Of a DNA stretch of 64,000 nt, positions 47,413 to 58,866 are shown one piece after another. How positions within the stretch are numbered: position 1 is the first letter of the stretch; every line of letters starts with the position of its first letter. The translations under genes and the position numbers were made by a program. A model generated the notes under the pieces. It was not told the origin of the DNA, searched no databases, and saw nothing but the letters and a program-made list of their open reading frames with translations. The stretch covers positions 7,192,001 to 7,256,000 of the forward strand of contig NZ_CP130713.1 of the NCBI RefSeq assembly GCF_030553055.1. The letters run 5' to 3'. This DNA is from Streptomyces sp. XD-27 (GTDB taxonomy: Bacteria; Actinomycetota; Actinomycetes; Streptomycetales; Streptomycetaceae).

Positions 47413-47593
47413 GGAAACGACCTCCTGTCGGAGCGGTGATGATGCCGGCCGCCGCAAGCGCCCTCCGGCATCAGGTCTGGTACATCGTGCGGAAGGCGGT
47501 GGCCGGTTCCGCTGTCCGGCGGCCGGCTCCTCGGCACAGCGGCGCCCGTCACGAGCAGCGGATCGACGTGACCCGCCGGGGCGGGCGTCGCGG

Positions 47594-48592
47594 TCAGAGT
47601 GTCCGTGGCTGTCTCACGAGGGCCGCGGCATCGGCGGCGATGTCCGCCACGATGCGGCCCGCCGGGGCGACGTAGTGGACCAGCCCGACGCTCTGGCCCG
47701 CGTAGAGGGCCAGGGCCCCCAGGTCGCCGGACATGCCGGGCACGGGGACCATGTCCTCGTAACGCGGCCAGGCCCGTCCGTCGGCGCTTCGGGCCACGAC
47801 ATCGCCTTCGCCGGGGCGGTTCGGCGCAGCGGGGCGGCCGGCGGCCTCCCAGGCGCTGAGCGTGGAGTTGCGCAGGGCGCGGTGCGGGGCGTTGGGCCAG
47901 CCGCCGTCGAAGCACCGCGTATGCACCGCCTCCTGCGAGGCGGCCCGGATCACGGCGTCGCGGTAGACCTCGTGCGTGGCCGCCTCCCGTGCCGTCAGGA
48001 AGCGGGTGCCCAGCCATCCGGCCTGGGCCCCGAGCGCCAGTGCCGCCGCGAGCCCGCGCCCGTCGGCGATGCCGCCGGCCGCGATGACCGGCACCGGACG
48101 CACGGCGTCCACGACGGCGGGCACCAGCGCCATCGTGGTGACCTCCCCGCGCACGTGACCGCCGGCTTCCCAGCCCTGGGCGACGACGACGTCCACGCCC
48201 GCGGCGACGGCGCGTTCGGCCTCGGTGACGGAACCGACCGTGTGGAGGTGAACCGCGCCGGCCGAGCGCACGCGTCCGGCGACAGTGGACGGATCACCCC
48301 AGAACGTCGAGATGATCGGCACGCCCTCCGCCAGACAGGCGTCGAGCAACTCGTCCACCGGGAAGTCCAGCACCAAGTTCACCGCGAACGGCCTCGGCGT
48401 CAATCGCCGGACCTCCCGGATCCGGCGTACCGCCTCTTCCGGGGTGACCCACGTCAGAGCGAGGGTGCCGAGCCCGCCCGCGTCCGCCACCGCAGCCACC
48501 AGCTCCGTGGTGACCGCGGACCCGATGGGCGCCTGCGCCACGGGCACCTCGATGCCCAGTCGTCCGCACAGGGGTGTGGTGAACGCCGCCAT
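47594..48592 (-). CDS. Nitronate monooxygenase family (2-nitropropane dioxygenase-like)
   Basis: 332 residues, an FMN-binding TIM barrel: VPVAQAPIGSAVTTELVAAVADAGGLGTLA at the N-terminus, VVAQGWEAGGHVRG in the middle with the catalytic-region His, and IAAGGIADGRGLAAALALGAQAGWLGTRF. It oxidises nitronates or related compounds such as propionate 3-nitronate. The ATG at 48592 follows GGGGAGGA. It is divergent from an HxlR regulator over a 36-bp inverted repeat. Confidence 0.92.
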   Translation of the reverse strand: MAAFTTPLCGRLGIEVPVAQAPIGSAVTTELVAAVADAGGLGTLALTWVTPEEAVRRIREVRRLTPRPFAVNLVLDFPVDELLDACLAEGVPIISTFWGDPSTVAGRVRSAGAVHLHTVGSVTEAERAVAAGVDVVVAQGWEAGGHVRGEVTTMALVPAVVDAVRPVPVIAAGGIADGRGLAAALALGAQAGWLGTRFLTAREAATHEVYRDAVIRAASQEAVHTRCFDGGWPNAPHRALRNSTLSAWEAAGRPAAPNRPGEGDVVARSADGRAWPRYEDMVPVPGMSGDLGALALYAGQSVGLVHYVAPAGRIVADIAADAAALVRQPRTL

Positions 48593-48620
48593 GCTGTCCT
48601 CCCCGCGAAGAGTGATTCTC

Positions 48621-48656
48621 TTTCCGAATCACCGGACGATGCTAGTGTTTCGGAAA
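48621..48656. promoter_or_regulatory. Inverted-repeat operator between nitronate monooxygenase and HxlR genes
   Basis: TTTCCGAATCAC (48621-48632) and GTGTTTCGGAAA (48645-48656) are inverted arms matching at 11 of 12 positions with a 12-bp spacer. This is the right size and place for an HxlR dimer pair controlling both genes. Confidence 0.7.
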
Positions 48657-48700
48657 CCGAAGCGCTAGGCGCTGTGGATCCGCAGCGCGGGAGGGCGGCG

Positions 48701-49054
48701 ATGGCCACACCGACGCCGGGACGGCCGGTACGCGGCTCGACCACCGGACGCCCCCTGATGGCCGCGCTCGATCTCTTCGGTCGGCGGTGGACCCTGCGAG
48801 TGGTGTGGGAACTGCACGAAGGCGCGCTGGGCTTCCGCGCCCTCCGCGAGCGCTGCGAGAACATGTCCTCCAGCGTGCTGCGCCAACGACTCGTCGAGTT
48901 GATCGAGGCCCGTCTGGTGCACCAAACCCCGGACGGCCGCTACGCCCTCACCGAGCTCGGACGGGAGGCCCGCACGGCGCTCAACCCCCTCGTCGGCTGG
49001 TCGGCCACCTGGGCCGCCGCACTGACCGAGCAGCCCGACGACGAACACCGCTGA
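48701..49054 (+). CDS. HxlR-family winged-helix regulator
   Basis: 117 residues with the HxlR fold: LDLFGRRWTLRVVWELHEGALGFRALRERCENMSSSVLRQRLVELIEARLV and PDGRYALTELGREA. It lacks an obvious redox cysteine pair. HxlR proteins repress adjacent detoxification genes; divergent placement suggests control of the nitronate monooxygenase. ATG 48701 follows GGGAGGG. Confidence 0.92.
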   Translation: MATPTPGRPVRGSTTGRPLMAALDLFGRRWTLRVVWELHEGALGFRALRERCENMSSSVLRQRLVELIEARLVHQTPDGRYALTELGREARTALNPLVGWSATWAAALTEQPDDEHR

Positions 49055-49180
49055 ATGCGCGCGACCGCGCCCGACGCACATGCTCGATGCGACGCGACAT
49101 GCAGCAGCGCTGTTCAAGCGCGCAGAGGCTCCCGGCCCAGTCGTTGGGCAGGTGTCGGGCCGGCGCAGTACGGTGTGGTC

Positions 49181-49432
49181 GTGAGCGAAAAGGCCCGCAA
49201 GCTGTTCGAAGCGCTGGACCTCGACGACGACGGCACTCTGACCCGGGTGGAGGTCATCCTCGCCCTGCGCGCCAAGGGCCCGACCCTTGCCGCCCAAGGC
49301 GACCTGCCGTTCTGGGGCGTGGGGGACGTCGACGCCTCCTCGGCCCTGTTCGACGCCGCCGACCAGAACGGCGACAGCGTGCTGACGTATGAGGAGTTCG
49401 CCCGGGAGGTCGACCGCCGCTTCGGCTGGTAG
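49181..49432 (+). CDS. Small EF-hand calcium-binding protein
   Basis: 83 residues with two EF-hand loops: DLDDDGTLTRVE near 12-23 and DQNGDSVLTYEE near 61-72, each with acidic residues at 1, 3, 5 and 12. It is a calmodulin-like CalD-type protein of Streptomyces; its target is unknown. GTG 49181 is chosen because family homology begins there. Confidence 0.87.
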   Translation: MSEKARKLFEALDLDDDGTLTRVEVILALRAKGPTLAAQGDLPFWGVGDVDASSALFDAADQNGDSVLTYEEFAREVDRRFGW

Positions 49433-49509
49433 TCGGCTGGCAGGAGGACACCCCACTCTCGGCTCCGGGGATGTCCCCGGCCGACGAGCGGCCGACAGGG
49501 ACATCGGGC

Positions 49510-52591
<3,082 letters not shown>

Positions 52592-52890
52592 CGCAACCTC
52601 CGAGCATGTGTTCATGGCGCCCCCCGATCCTCGCGCAGCGCGAGTCCGCAGGAGCGGCGACCGGTGCTGGTTCGGTGCCGACATCCAGGCAGTCAAGGAG
52701 GCGAAACCGCAGCTCCCAGCCGTGACCGGATGAGTTGTCATACCACTCGATGGCCGGCGGCTGCGGCGAACGCGCCGGGCGTGGGCGAGGATGACCGCTG
52801 TGCGGTCTCGCGTTGCATCGCACGGTGCGGGGCGAGGCGCCCCGGCCCGGAGAGCACAATCCGACCAGTGGACCAGGACGGTGGTAATCC

Positions 52891-53724
52891 ATGGCCGATC
52901 ACGATCTGAACGGGTTCGACCGCGACACCTTCACCCATGACGGCACCACCCGCCGGATCCTCCGGCGTGGCACGGGGCCCGCGGTGATCGTGATGGCGGA
53001 GATCCCGGGGATCACGCCCAAGGTGCTGGAGTTCGCGGAACGGGTGGCCGCGATCGGCTGCACCGCCGTGCTCCCGGTGCTCTTCGGCACGCCCGGACGT
53101 AGTGCCGACCCCGTGGCCGACGGCCGGCTGAAGTCCGGGCGCTACATGGCCTCGTCGATATGGCGGGTGTGCGTGAGCCGTGAGTTCACCCTACTGGCCA
53201 CGGGGAAGACCTCAGCGGTGGTGACCTGGCTGCGTGCCCTGTCCGCGCACGAGCACCAGCGCTGCCAGGGCCCCGGGGTCGGGGCCGTCGGCATGTGTCT
53301 CACCGGAGGCTTCGCGCTGGCCATGGCCGCCGATGAGCGTCTTCTCGCCCCCGTTCTGTCCCAGCCGTCCCTGCCGCTGGCCCTCACCAGGAGCCGGGCC
53401 GCGGGCATCGACATCTCCGCCGAGGACCTCGCCGCGGTACGGGGCCGCTGCGAACGCGACGGTCTTCGCGTCATGGGGCTGCGGTTCCGCGGGGACCGGT
53501 TGGTACCGGGCGACCGCTTCGCCTTCCTGCGGCGCGAACTCGGCGACGCGTTCACCGCCGTCGAACTGGACGATTCCGTCGCCAACCCCGGCGCGGCCAT
53601 GCCGCCGCACTCGGTGCTGACCGAGCACCTGATCGACGAACCCGGCCAGCCGACCCGCGCGGCGCTGGACCAGGTACTCGACCTCTTCCGCACCCGCCTG
53701 CTCGAAGCGCAGCGCGGATCGTGA
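52891..53724 (+). CDS. Dienelactone hydrolase-family protein
   Basis: 277 residues, alpha/beta hydrolase with a cysteine nucleophile elbow (GAVGMCLTGGFALAMA, family GxCxGG/TG) near residue 136, and VMAEIPGITPKVLEFAERVAAIGCTAVLPVLFG at the N-terminus. The catalytic His region is AMPPHSVL. Dienelactone hydrolases open lactone rings in chlorocatechol breakdown, but many members act elsewhere. ATG 52891 lies after TGGTAATCC; ribosome site weak. Confidence 0.9.
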   Translation: MADHDLNGFDRDTFTHDGTTRRILRRGTGPAVIVMAEIPGITPKVLEFAERVAAIGCTAVLPVLFGTPGRSADPVADGRLKSGRYMASSIWRVCVSREFTLLATGKTSAVVTWLRALSAHEHQRCQGPGVGAVGMCLTGGFALAMAADERLLAPVLSQPSLPLALTRSRAAGIDISAEDLAAVRGRCERDGLRVMGLRFRGDRLVPGDRFAFLRRELGDAFTAVELDDSVANPGAAMPPHSVLTEHLIDEPGQPTRAALDQVLDLFRTRLLEAQRGS

Positions 53725-53974
53725 CCCACGGCCGACCGGGACGGCGCGTGGGCCCGCCGGCCCGCCCCCGGGCCGGGGGCCGTACGACGACCGCCGGCAC
53801 CCGCGACCTGGAGGCGACCGGGCCGTGGGCACGTGCCGATCCGGTGCGACCTGGTGCGCTGGGCGCGCGGCGCTGCACGGGTCCGTGGGCTCGTGGCCTG
53901 GCGCACGTCGGTGACCGGCACGGAGCCCACCTCAAGGGGTCATTCCGTAGGCGTTGCTCTCTTTACGCCGCTCT

Positions 53975-54427
53975 TTACGCCGCGCAGAACTCGTTGCCTT
54001 CCGGGTCCTGCATGATCCACCAGTGCCCAGCGGGCCCCTGGTCGACTTCGCGGACGCGGGTTGCCCCCAGGTCTTCCAGCCGGGCCACCAGCTCGTCGAG
54101 GCCGCCGGGTTCGCTGTGGATGTCGATGTGCAGGCGGTTCTTGCCCACCTTGCCCTCGGGTACGTCCTGGAAGAGCAGCCTCCGCCCGCGGCCGACGCCG
54201 CTGGCCTCGTCGAACGGGTCCTCGGGGTGGCGGATCGCGGCGTAGCCGCGGAAGTTCCTGCGGCCGTGATGCTCGATGACCGCCTCCTCGCCGATGCGGC
54301 CGGTGGCCAGCAGCTGCTCGATGAGAGCGCTGGGGTCTTCCACCTCGTACTCCAGGGCAGCGGCCCAGAAGTCCGCGAGGGCAGGTGCGTTCGTGCTGTC
54401 GATGACCAGCTTCCAACTCATTGCCAT
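53975..54427 (-). CDS. Glyoxalase/VOC-family protein
   Basis: 150 residues, two betaalphabetabetabeta halves: WKLVIDSTNAPALADFWAAALEYEVED at the N-terminus, LLFQDVPEGKVGKNRLHIDIHSEP in the middle and HWWIMQDPEGNEFCA at the end. Typical of VOC proteins near antibiotic or small-molecule responses. The ATG at 54427 is inside the palindrome shared with the divergent CGNR gene and has no leader, so translation is probably leaderless; ATG 54421 is an alternative. Related to the VOC gene at 55728. Confidence 0.9.
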   Translation of the reverse strand: MAMSWKLVIDSTNAPALADFWAAALEYEVEDPSALIEQLLATGRIGEEAVIEHHGRRNFRGYAAIRHPEDPFDEASGVGRGRRLLFQDVPEGKVGKNRLHIDIHSEPGGLDELVARLEDLGATRVREVDQGPAGHWWIMQDPEGNEFCAA

Positions 54428-54451
54428 GTAACCAGTTATATTGGTTACATG
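54425..54451. promoter_or_regulatory. 27-bp palindrome containing both start codons of divergent genes
   Basis: CATGTAACCA (54425-54434) and TGGTTACATG (54442-54451) are perfect inverted arms around GTTATAT. The outer ends are the start codons of the VOC and CGNR genes. The central TTATAT/ATATAA is placed 7-8 bases before each ATG, so one central element could serve as the -10 box for leaderless transcripts in both directions, with a repressor covering it. Confidence 0.75.
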
Positions 54452-55051
54452 GACTCCACTGCAACCAAGGGGCTGACGCTGCACTCCCATACCGGCGTCG
54501 CCTACCGGTTCGACCCTGGCGCGCTGTGCCTGGAACTGCTGGTCACCGGCGGCCCAGGCCCATACCGCCGGTACGAGGTCCTGCACGAGCCCGCCGACCT
54601 GGCCGCCTGGGCGGACCGATCGCGGCTGACCCCGACGCCCGCACTGGAGATCTCCGAAGCCGAGGTGGCCGACATACGAAGGCTGCGCGACGCACTGTTC
54701 CGAGTGGTCATCGCCCACACACGCGGCGAGCCGCACCCGCCCGGTGACCTGGAGACCATCAACGAGGCGGCCGCCCGTCCCGCCCTGGCACCCGCTATCA
54801 CGCCGACCGGGAAGCGGCAGTGGGCCGGCACCCCCAGCGGCACGCACCTGGCGGCCACCGTCGCCCGGGACGCGGTCGAGTTGCTGACCGGCCCCTTCGC
54901 ACACCGCATCCGCACCTGCGCCGCCGAAGACTGCCACCTCGTCTACGTCGACACCTCACGCCCCGGCCGCCGCCGCTGGTGCTCCATGGAGCACTGCGGC
55001 AACCGGCACAAGGTCAGGGCGCTGCGCGCCCGCCACTCCGAGGAAGGATGA
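54449..55051 (+). CDS. CGNR zinc-finger/ABATE-domain regulator
   Basis: 200 residues: an N-terminal ABATE domain (about 20-130; LHEPADLAAWADRSRL, LRRDALFRVV-like helix) and a C-terminal zinc finger CAAEDCHLVYVDTSRPGRRRWCSMEHCGNRHKVRALRAR, the CGNR signature. Such proteins are stress-responsive transcription factors. The start codon lies in the divergent palindrome, which is therefore its probable own operator. Its stop overlaps the next start by 4 bases (ATGA). Confidence 0.92.
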   Translation: MDSTATKGLTLHSHTGVAYRFDPGALCLELLVTGGPGPYRRYEVLHEPADLAAWADRSRLTPTPALEISEAEVADIRRLRDALFRVVIAHTRGEPHPPGDLETINEAAARPALAPAITPTGKRQWAGTPSGTHLAATVARDAVELLTGPFAHRIRTCAAEDCHLVYVDTSRPGRRRWCSMEHCGNRHKVRALRARHSEEG

Positions 55052-55452
55052 CCCCGATGCCCACCGGACTCACCAAAGACGCAGGCTGGCAGATCGGCGT
55101 GTCCCGCACGCTGCCCCACCCCGCGCCCGTCGTCTGGGACTTCATCAGCAGCCCCGAAGGGCTCGCCCTCTGGCTCGGCCCCGGCGCGGTCCTCACCCCG
55201 GAACGCGGCGCACCCTACCGGACGGCCGCAGGAGTGACGGGCGAGGTGCGCGGCTACCGCCCGGCAGACCGCATCCGCGTCACCCACGGCACCACCACGG
55301 TCCAGGCCGCGCTCGCCCCCACTGCCGACGGGGCCCGGACGATGCTCCGCTTCCACCAGGAGCACCTGGCGAGCGCCGAAGAGCGCGAACAGCAGCGGGC
55401 GCACTGGCAGCGCATCCTGGACCAGGTCGCTGACGCCCTCGACCGGCAGTGA
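55048..55452 (+). CDS. SRPBCC/AHSA1-type ligand-binding protein
   Basis: 134 residues, a START-like fold: SRTLPHPAPVVWDFISSPEGLALWLG at the N-terminus and LRFHQEHLASAEEREQQRAHWQRILDQVADAL as the long C-terminal helix. It would bind a hydrophobic small molecule or act as an Aha1-like cofactor. It is translationally coupled to the CGNR gene by ATGA, so the two and the divergent VOC gene form one regulated locus. Confidence 0.9.
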   Translation: MTPMPTGLTKDAGWQIGVSRTLPHPAPVVWDFISSPEGLALWLGPGAVLTPERGAPYRTAAGVTGEVRGYRPADRIRVTHGTTTVQAALAPTADGARTMLRFHQEHLASAEEREQQRAHWQRILDQVADALDRQ

Positions 55453-55544
55453 CGGCGGCGTGCAATACCGGGGCAGAGCCTGGCGCCTCAAGCCGGACCC
55501 CCGGACCCCCGGTGCCCATCGACCCGGACACCCCGACCGCGGTG

Positions 55545-55690
55545 CTTGGTGGACTGCGGCGCGTCTCTCCGAGCGGAGGCGGATGCGGAGGCGCTTGAAG
55601 CCGTGGAGCCAGGCGAAGATGTCGTGGTCGTAGCCCCGGTCCGCGAAGACCGAGTCCGGCCTGCGGCGGGGACGCTGACCCCCACGCCAC
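55545..55690 (-). pseudogene. IS5-family transposase remnant with internal deletion
   Basis: On the minus strand DSVFADRGYDHDIF is joined directly to AWLHGFKRLRIRLRSERR. In intact IS5-type transposases these two C-terminal blocks (second Asp of the DDE triad; last helix after the Glu) are separated by about 40 residues that include the catalytic Glu. So about 120 bp was deleted and the remainder is dead. No terminal repeats were recognised. The rest of 55,453-55,727 has no gene. Confidence 0.75.
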
Positions 55691-55727
55691 CGCCCGGCCG
55701 GCCGCCGTGTGCGTGCCCGCTCGCGGC

Positions 55728-56123
55728 CTAGTTCTGCGGTGCCAGGGTGCGAAGGACGCAGAACTCGTTGCCCTCGGGGTCTGCCATGACCACCCAGTTT
55801 CGGCCTGAGCCTTGGCCCACATCCGTCCTGGCGGCGCCCAGGCCGAGCAATCTGGTCACCTCGTCCTCGGTGCTGCCGTCGATCGGGCTGACGTCGAGGT
55901 GAAGCCGGTTCTTCACGATCTTGCCCTCGGGCACCTGGATGAACAGCAGAGTGGGCGACATCTGGCGGGCCCGAACATCCTCAACGGTCGGTACCCAGGA
56001 ACCGATCTCGACCTTGCCCTCGCTCCGGTCGATCACCTTGAAGTCCAGGACCTCGCACCAGAAGGCCGCGAGCCTCTCCGGATCGTGGCAGTCAACAGCC
56101 AACTCGGTGAACCTACTTGTCAT
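55728..56123 (-). CDS. Glyoxalase/VOC-family protein
   Basis: 131 residues, VOC fold: MTSRFTELAVDCHDPERLAAFWCEVLDF, FIQVPEGKIVKNRLHLDVSP and NWVVMADPEGNEFCVLRTL. It is a paralogue of the VOC protein at 53,975. Its substrate is unknown. The IS5 remnant is directly downstream. Confidence 0.9.
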   Translation of the reverse strand: MTSRFTELAVDCHDPERLAAFWCEVLDFKVIDRSEGKVEIGSWVPTVEDVRARQMSPTLLFIQVPEGKIVKNRLHLDVSPIDGSTEDEVTRLLGLGAARTDVGQGSGRNWVVMADPEGNEFCVLRTLAPQN

Positions 56124-56332
56124 GACTCTCCCAGATAGTGCGGACGGGACTCAGAGTATGGGCCCGTGCCGCCCGTCCGACAGGTCCGGGATCTTCCTGA
56201 CCAGGGACATCAGTCGGGCTTGACCCGACATCAGATACGTGTGTCAAGCCCCTGGGAGCCGCAATGCTCAGCTCGCCAACCAGGGCCTGCCCGGTGGATC
56301 GGATACCGGACAGGCCCCGGGCCAGGAAGGAC

Positions 56333-56910
56333 TCAGCGCTTGAGCGTGAAGGATAAGTCGCCCGAGAGCCTGCCGCTCAGGCGGACTGTCGACACGAGGT
56401 TCCCCTCGGCGAGCAGTCTGTCGACCTCCGCTCGCGAGAAGCCGAAGCCTTCGGCGATCAGTCGCACCGGCCGCATAGGTATCGGCGCCGCACAGCGGAC
56501 CGAGACCTGGCCAACACCGGCACAGGCGCCCACCGGCCGCGGTGCGCCCGGTGCGGCGGCGGACCGTACGGCGACCGCCAGGCCGGCCGGTCGGTTCGAC
56601 CCGAGCCGCCCACGTCGCGGCGCCGTACGAGCGGGTCCTGGAGCAGTTCGGCTGCCAGGCCGGGGTCGTTGTCGTGCAGCAGGTTCAGGAGCTCGGGTTG
56701 TACGGAACGCATGTTCATCCGCTCCAGGACAGCGAGCTTGGTGGTGTCCCCGCACTCGGTGCACAGTGCGAGGAGCCAGGCGTCGAGGAGCTTGTGGTTC
56801 GCATTGACGCGGAATTTGCCGCTCGCCCGGAAGTGCCCGGAGGCGCACCTATGGCAATGGCGGAGAACGATCGGCAGGCAGGTGGGCACGCCCACCCAGT
56901 TCTTGGACAC
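56333..56910 (-). pseudogene. DUF1062 protein, frameshifted in the middle
   Basis: GTG 56910 opens the DUF1062 N-terminus: NWVGVPTCLPIVLRHCHRCASGHFRASGKFRVNANHKLLDAWLLALCTECGDTTKLAVLERMN, with cysteine pairs typical of a zinc ribbon, up to LAAELLQDPLVRRRDV near 56,640. The characteristic C-terminus PVRLIAEGFGFSRAEVDRLLAEGNLVSTVRLSGRLSGDLSFTLKR is in another frame, ending at 56333. The central part between is shorter than in intact relatives and not recognisable. So at least one frameshift and a deletion occurred. Confidence 0.85.
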
Positions 56911-57167
56911 AGAGATACACCGGATTCCAGTGAGATGACCGCAGCGAAGGGAGCGCGGCGCACATGTGCGACACGCGACGGATCAGCGCTTGGGGGGTCT
57001 CACTTGGTGTACAACGGCACGTCCTTGACAGGGTGACTGCGGGCGGGAGGATGGTAACGGCACACGGGAGTGCGGATCCACTGATTTTCGGGTGGGTAGC
57101 GATGGCTCGCGGCGGGCTCCCGCACCGCTCTCGGTCCACCGGACATGCCCCAAGGACTGTCCGGCGG

Positions 57168-57310
57168 GTTATGGGCGGAGCCAGAGCCGGATCGCGGCAA
57201 CGGTGACGGTGCCGTGAAAGACGTAAGCACGCTTGTCGAAGCGAGTCGCTACCGCGCGGAACATCTTGAGCCGGTTGATCGACCGTTCGACTTCGTTCCT
57301 GCGGGCCTAC
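57168..57310 (-). pseudogene. C-terminal remnant of an IS5-family transposase
   Basis: On the minus strand [44 protein letters not shown] ends in a stop near 57,172. This is the end of an IS5-type transposase, including the catalytic Glu in [12 protein letters not shown]. Nothing upstream continues it. It is separate from the fragment at 55.6 kb and belongs to a different IS. Confidence 0.8.
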
Positions 57311-57358
57311 CGCAGCCGGTCGAAACCTGCGGGTCGGCCACCGTGGCTAACCCCACTT

Positions 57359-57393
57359 GGCACGGCGGCGCACCTGGCGTGCGCCGCCGTGCC
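57359..57393. terminator. Perfect 15-bp hairpin
   Basis: GGCACGGCGGCGCAC (57359-57373) and GTGCGCCGCCGTGCC (57379-57393) form a perfect 15-bp stem with a 5-base loop. It lies in the 145 bp between the IS remnant and a small rightward reading frame. It probably blocks transcription in both directions. Confidence 0.7.
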
Positions 57394-57455
57394 GCTTTGC
57401 GGCGTGCTCCGCAGTCCCGCCCGCGCCCCAAGAGCCCCAACTCGCAGGAGCAGTA

Positions 57456-57707
57456 ATGTTGATCACCCGACGCACACTCACCCGCGGGCTCACCGCGGGA
57501 CTGCGGCCTGATCGCAGGCCGGTCACTCCTCGGCTCGTGGTGGAGGAGCGCTGCCGAGTTCAAGCGGAATGTGCTTCCGGAAGGGTGGGGGACGTGATGC
57601 GCTTGGTCGTTTGCAGCGAGGGCGTGGTGTTCACCGTGACGAACTCGGGAAGTGCGGGAGAGGGGGTGTGGAGGCTGTCCCGCGGACGGTTAGCGGCGCC
57701 GGAGTGA
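57456..57707 (+). CDS. Small reading frame of unknown function (uncertain)
   Basis: 83 codons from ATG 57456, after a fair GGAGCAGTA ribosome site: Arg/Thr-rich N-terminus, then RVGDVMRLVVCSEGVVFTVTNSGSAGEGVWRLSRGRL. No family recognised. It overlaps the aldo-keto reductase 3' end by 18 bp. It could be a chance frame. Confidence 0.3.
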   Translation: MLITRRTLTRGLTAGLRPDRRPVTPRLVVEERCRVQAECASGRVGDVMRLVVCSEGVVFTVTNSGSAGEGVWRLSRGRLAAPE

Positions 57708-58709
57708 TGGGTCGAGTAGTGCGGGCGGGGTGTCGTACTTCTCGTGCGGGGCCAGGTCGGTGCCGGGGGTGACGATGGTGTCGATCGCGTCGAGGACGTC
57801 GGCGGGGAGCACGGTGTCTGCGGCGGCGAGTTGTGAGTGCAGGTGGTCCAGGGTGCGGGGGCCGATGAGCGCGCTGGTTACGGCGGGGTGCGCGGTCACG
57901 AATCCGAGCGCGAGCTGGATCATGGTCAGGCCGGCTTCGTCGGCGACTTTGGCCAGCTGCTCGACGGCGTCGAGCCTGGCTCGGTTGGAGGGGATGGTGG
58001 TGTCGAAGCGTTGTGGCATGAACGTGGAGCGGTTGGTGGTGATGTCCTGGCCCTCGCGGATCGCGCCTGACAGCCAGCCCGAGGCCAGCGGGCTCCACAC
58101 CAGCACCCCGAGCCCGTACTCCTCGGTCACGGGCAGGACATGGGTCTCGATCCCGCGCTGCAGGATCGAGTAGCTGGGCTGTTCGGTGACGTAGCGGCTC
58201 AGGTGATGCTCGCGGGCGGCCCACTGTGCTTGCACGATGCGGTACGCCGGGAAGGTCGAGGAGCCGAAGTAGCGGATCTTTCCCGCGCGTTGCAGGTCGG
58301 TCAACGCCGACAGGGTCTCCTCGTCGCTGGTGCTGGGGTCCCATCGGTGGATCTGGTAGAGGTCGACGTGGTCGACGCCGAGACGGCGCAGGCTGTTGTC
58401 CAGTTCGGTGACCAGCCAGCGGCGCGAGGTGCCCTGGTGGTTGCGCTCGTCACCCATCGGCATGCTCGCCTTCGTGGCCAGCACGATGTCGTCGCGGCGG
58501 CCGGCGATGGCCTTGCCGACCATCTCTTCCGATTCGCCGTCGCTGTACATGTCGGCGGTGTCGATGACGTTGATGCCGCCCTCAAGGGCGGCGTCGACGA
58601 TGGCGGTGGCCTCGTCCTGGGTGGTGCGCCCGATCGTGCCGAAGTTCATCGCGCCGAGTGCGAGGGAGCTGACCTGCACTCCGGTGCGGCCCAAGGTGCG
58701 GTACTGCAT
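57690..58709 (-). CDS. Aldo/keto reductase
   Basis: 339 residues, a (beta/alpha)8 NADPH-dependent reductase. The tetrad is visible: Asp in NVIDTADMYSDGESEEMVG (with Tyr), Lys in IVLATKASM, His in LYQIHRWDP. The C-terminal NADPH site is SALIGPRTLDHLHSQLAA. It belongs to the AKR branch close to YajO/AKR11-13; the substrate is unknown. It diverges from a TetR regulator with two identical operators between them. Confidence 0.94.
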   Translation of the reverse strand: MQYRTLGRTGVQVSSLALGAMNFGTIGRTTQDEATAIVDAALEGGINVIDTADMYSDGESEEMVGKAIAGRRDDIVLATKASMPMGDERNHQGTSRRWLVTELDNSLRRLGVDHVDLYQIHRWDPSTSDEETLSALTDLQRAGKIRYFGSSTFPAYRIVQAQWAAREHHLSRYVTEQPSYSILQRGIETHVLPVTEEYGLGVLVWSPLASGWLSGAIREGQDITTNRSTFMPQRFDTTIPSNRARLDAVEQLAKVADEAGLTMIQLALGFVTAHPAVTSALIGPRTLDHLHSQLAAADTVLPADVLDAIDTIVTPGTDLAPHEKYDTPPALLDPSLRRR

Positions 58710-58793
58710 GACCGTGTTCCTCCATTGCGGGTGAAGCGTGGTGGCAATGCATGGCTTGGTTGCCGGGCCCTTGCCCTGGCATCATGAGTGAAG

Positions 58794-58832
58794 CGGAACC
58801 TTGTTCCGGTAACGATACGGAACGCTGTTCCG
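58794..58832. promoter_or_regulatory. Two identical TetR operators
   Basis: CGGAACCTTGTTCCG (58794-58808) and CGGAACGCTGTTCCG (58818-58832) are two copies of CGGAACnnTGTTCCG, each palindromic, 24 bp centre to centre. They lie in the spacer between the aldo-keto reductase and tetR genes and are very probably the regulator's sites. Confidence 0.75.
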
Positions 58833-58866
58833 TTTTGGCAAGAGTGGTAGCGGAGGAGGCGGCGCG

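Noticed and set aside
57000..57170. Short reading frames on both strands between the DUF1062 remnant and the IS5 fragment
   Set aside because: No start signals, no family resemblance and no length beyond chance.
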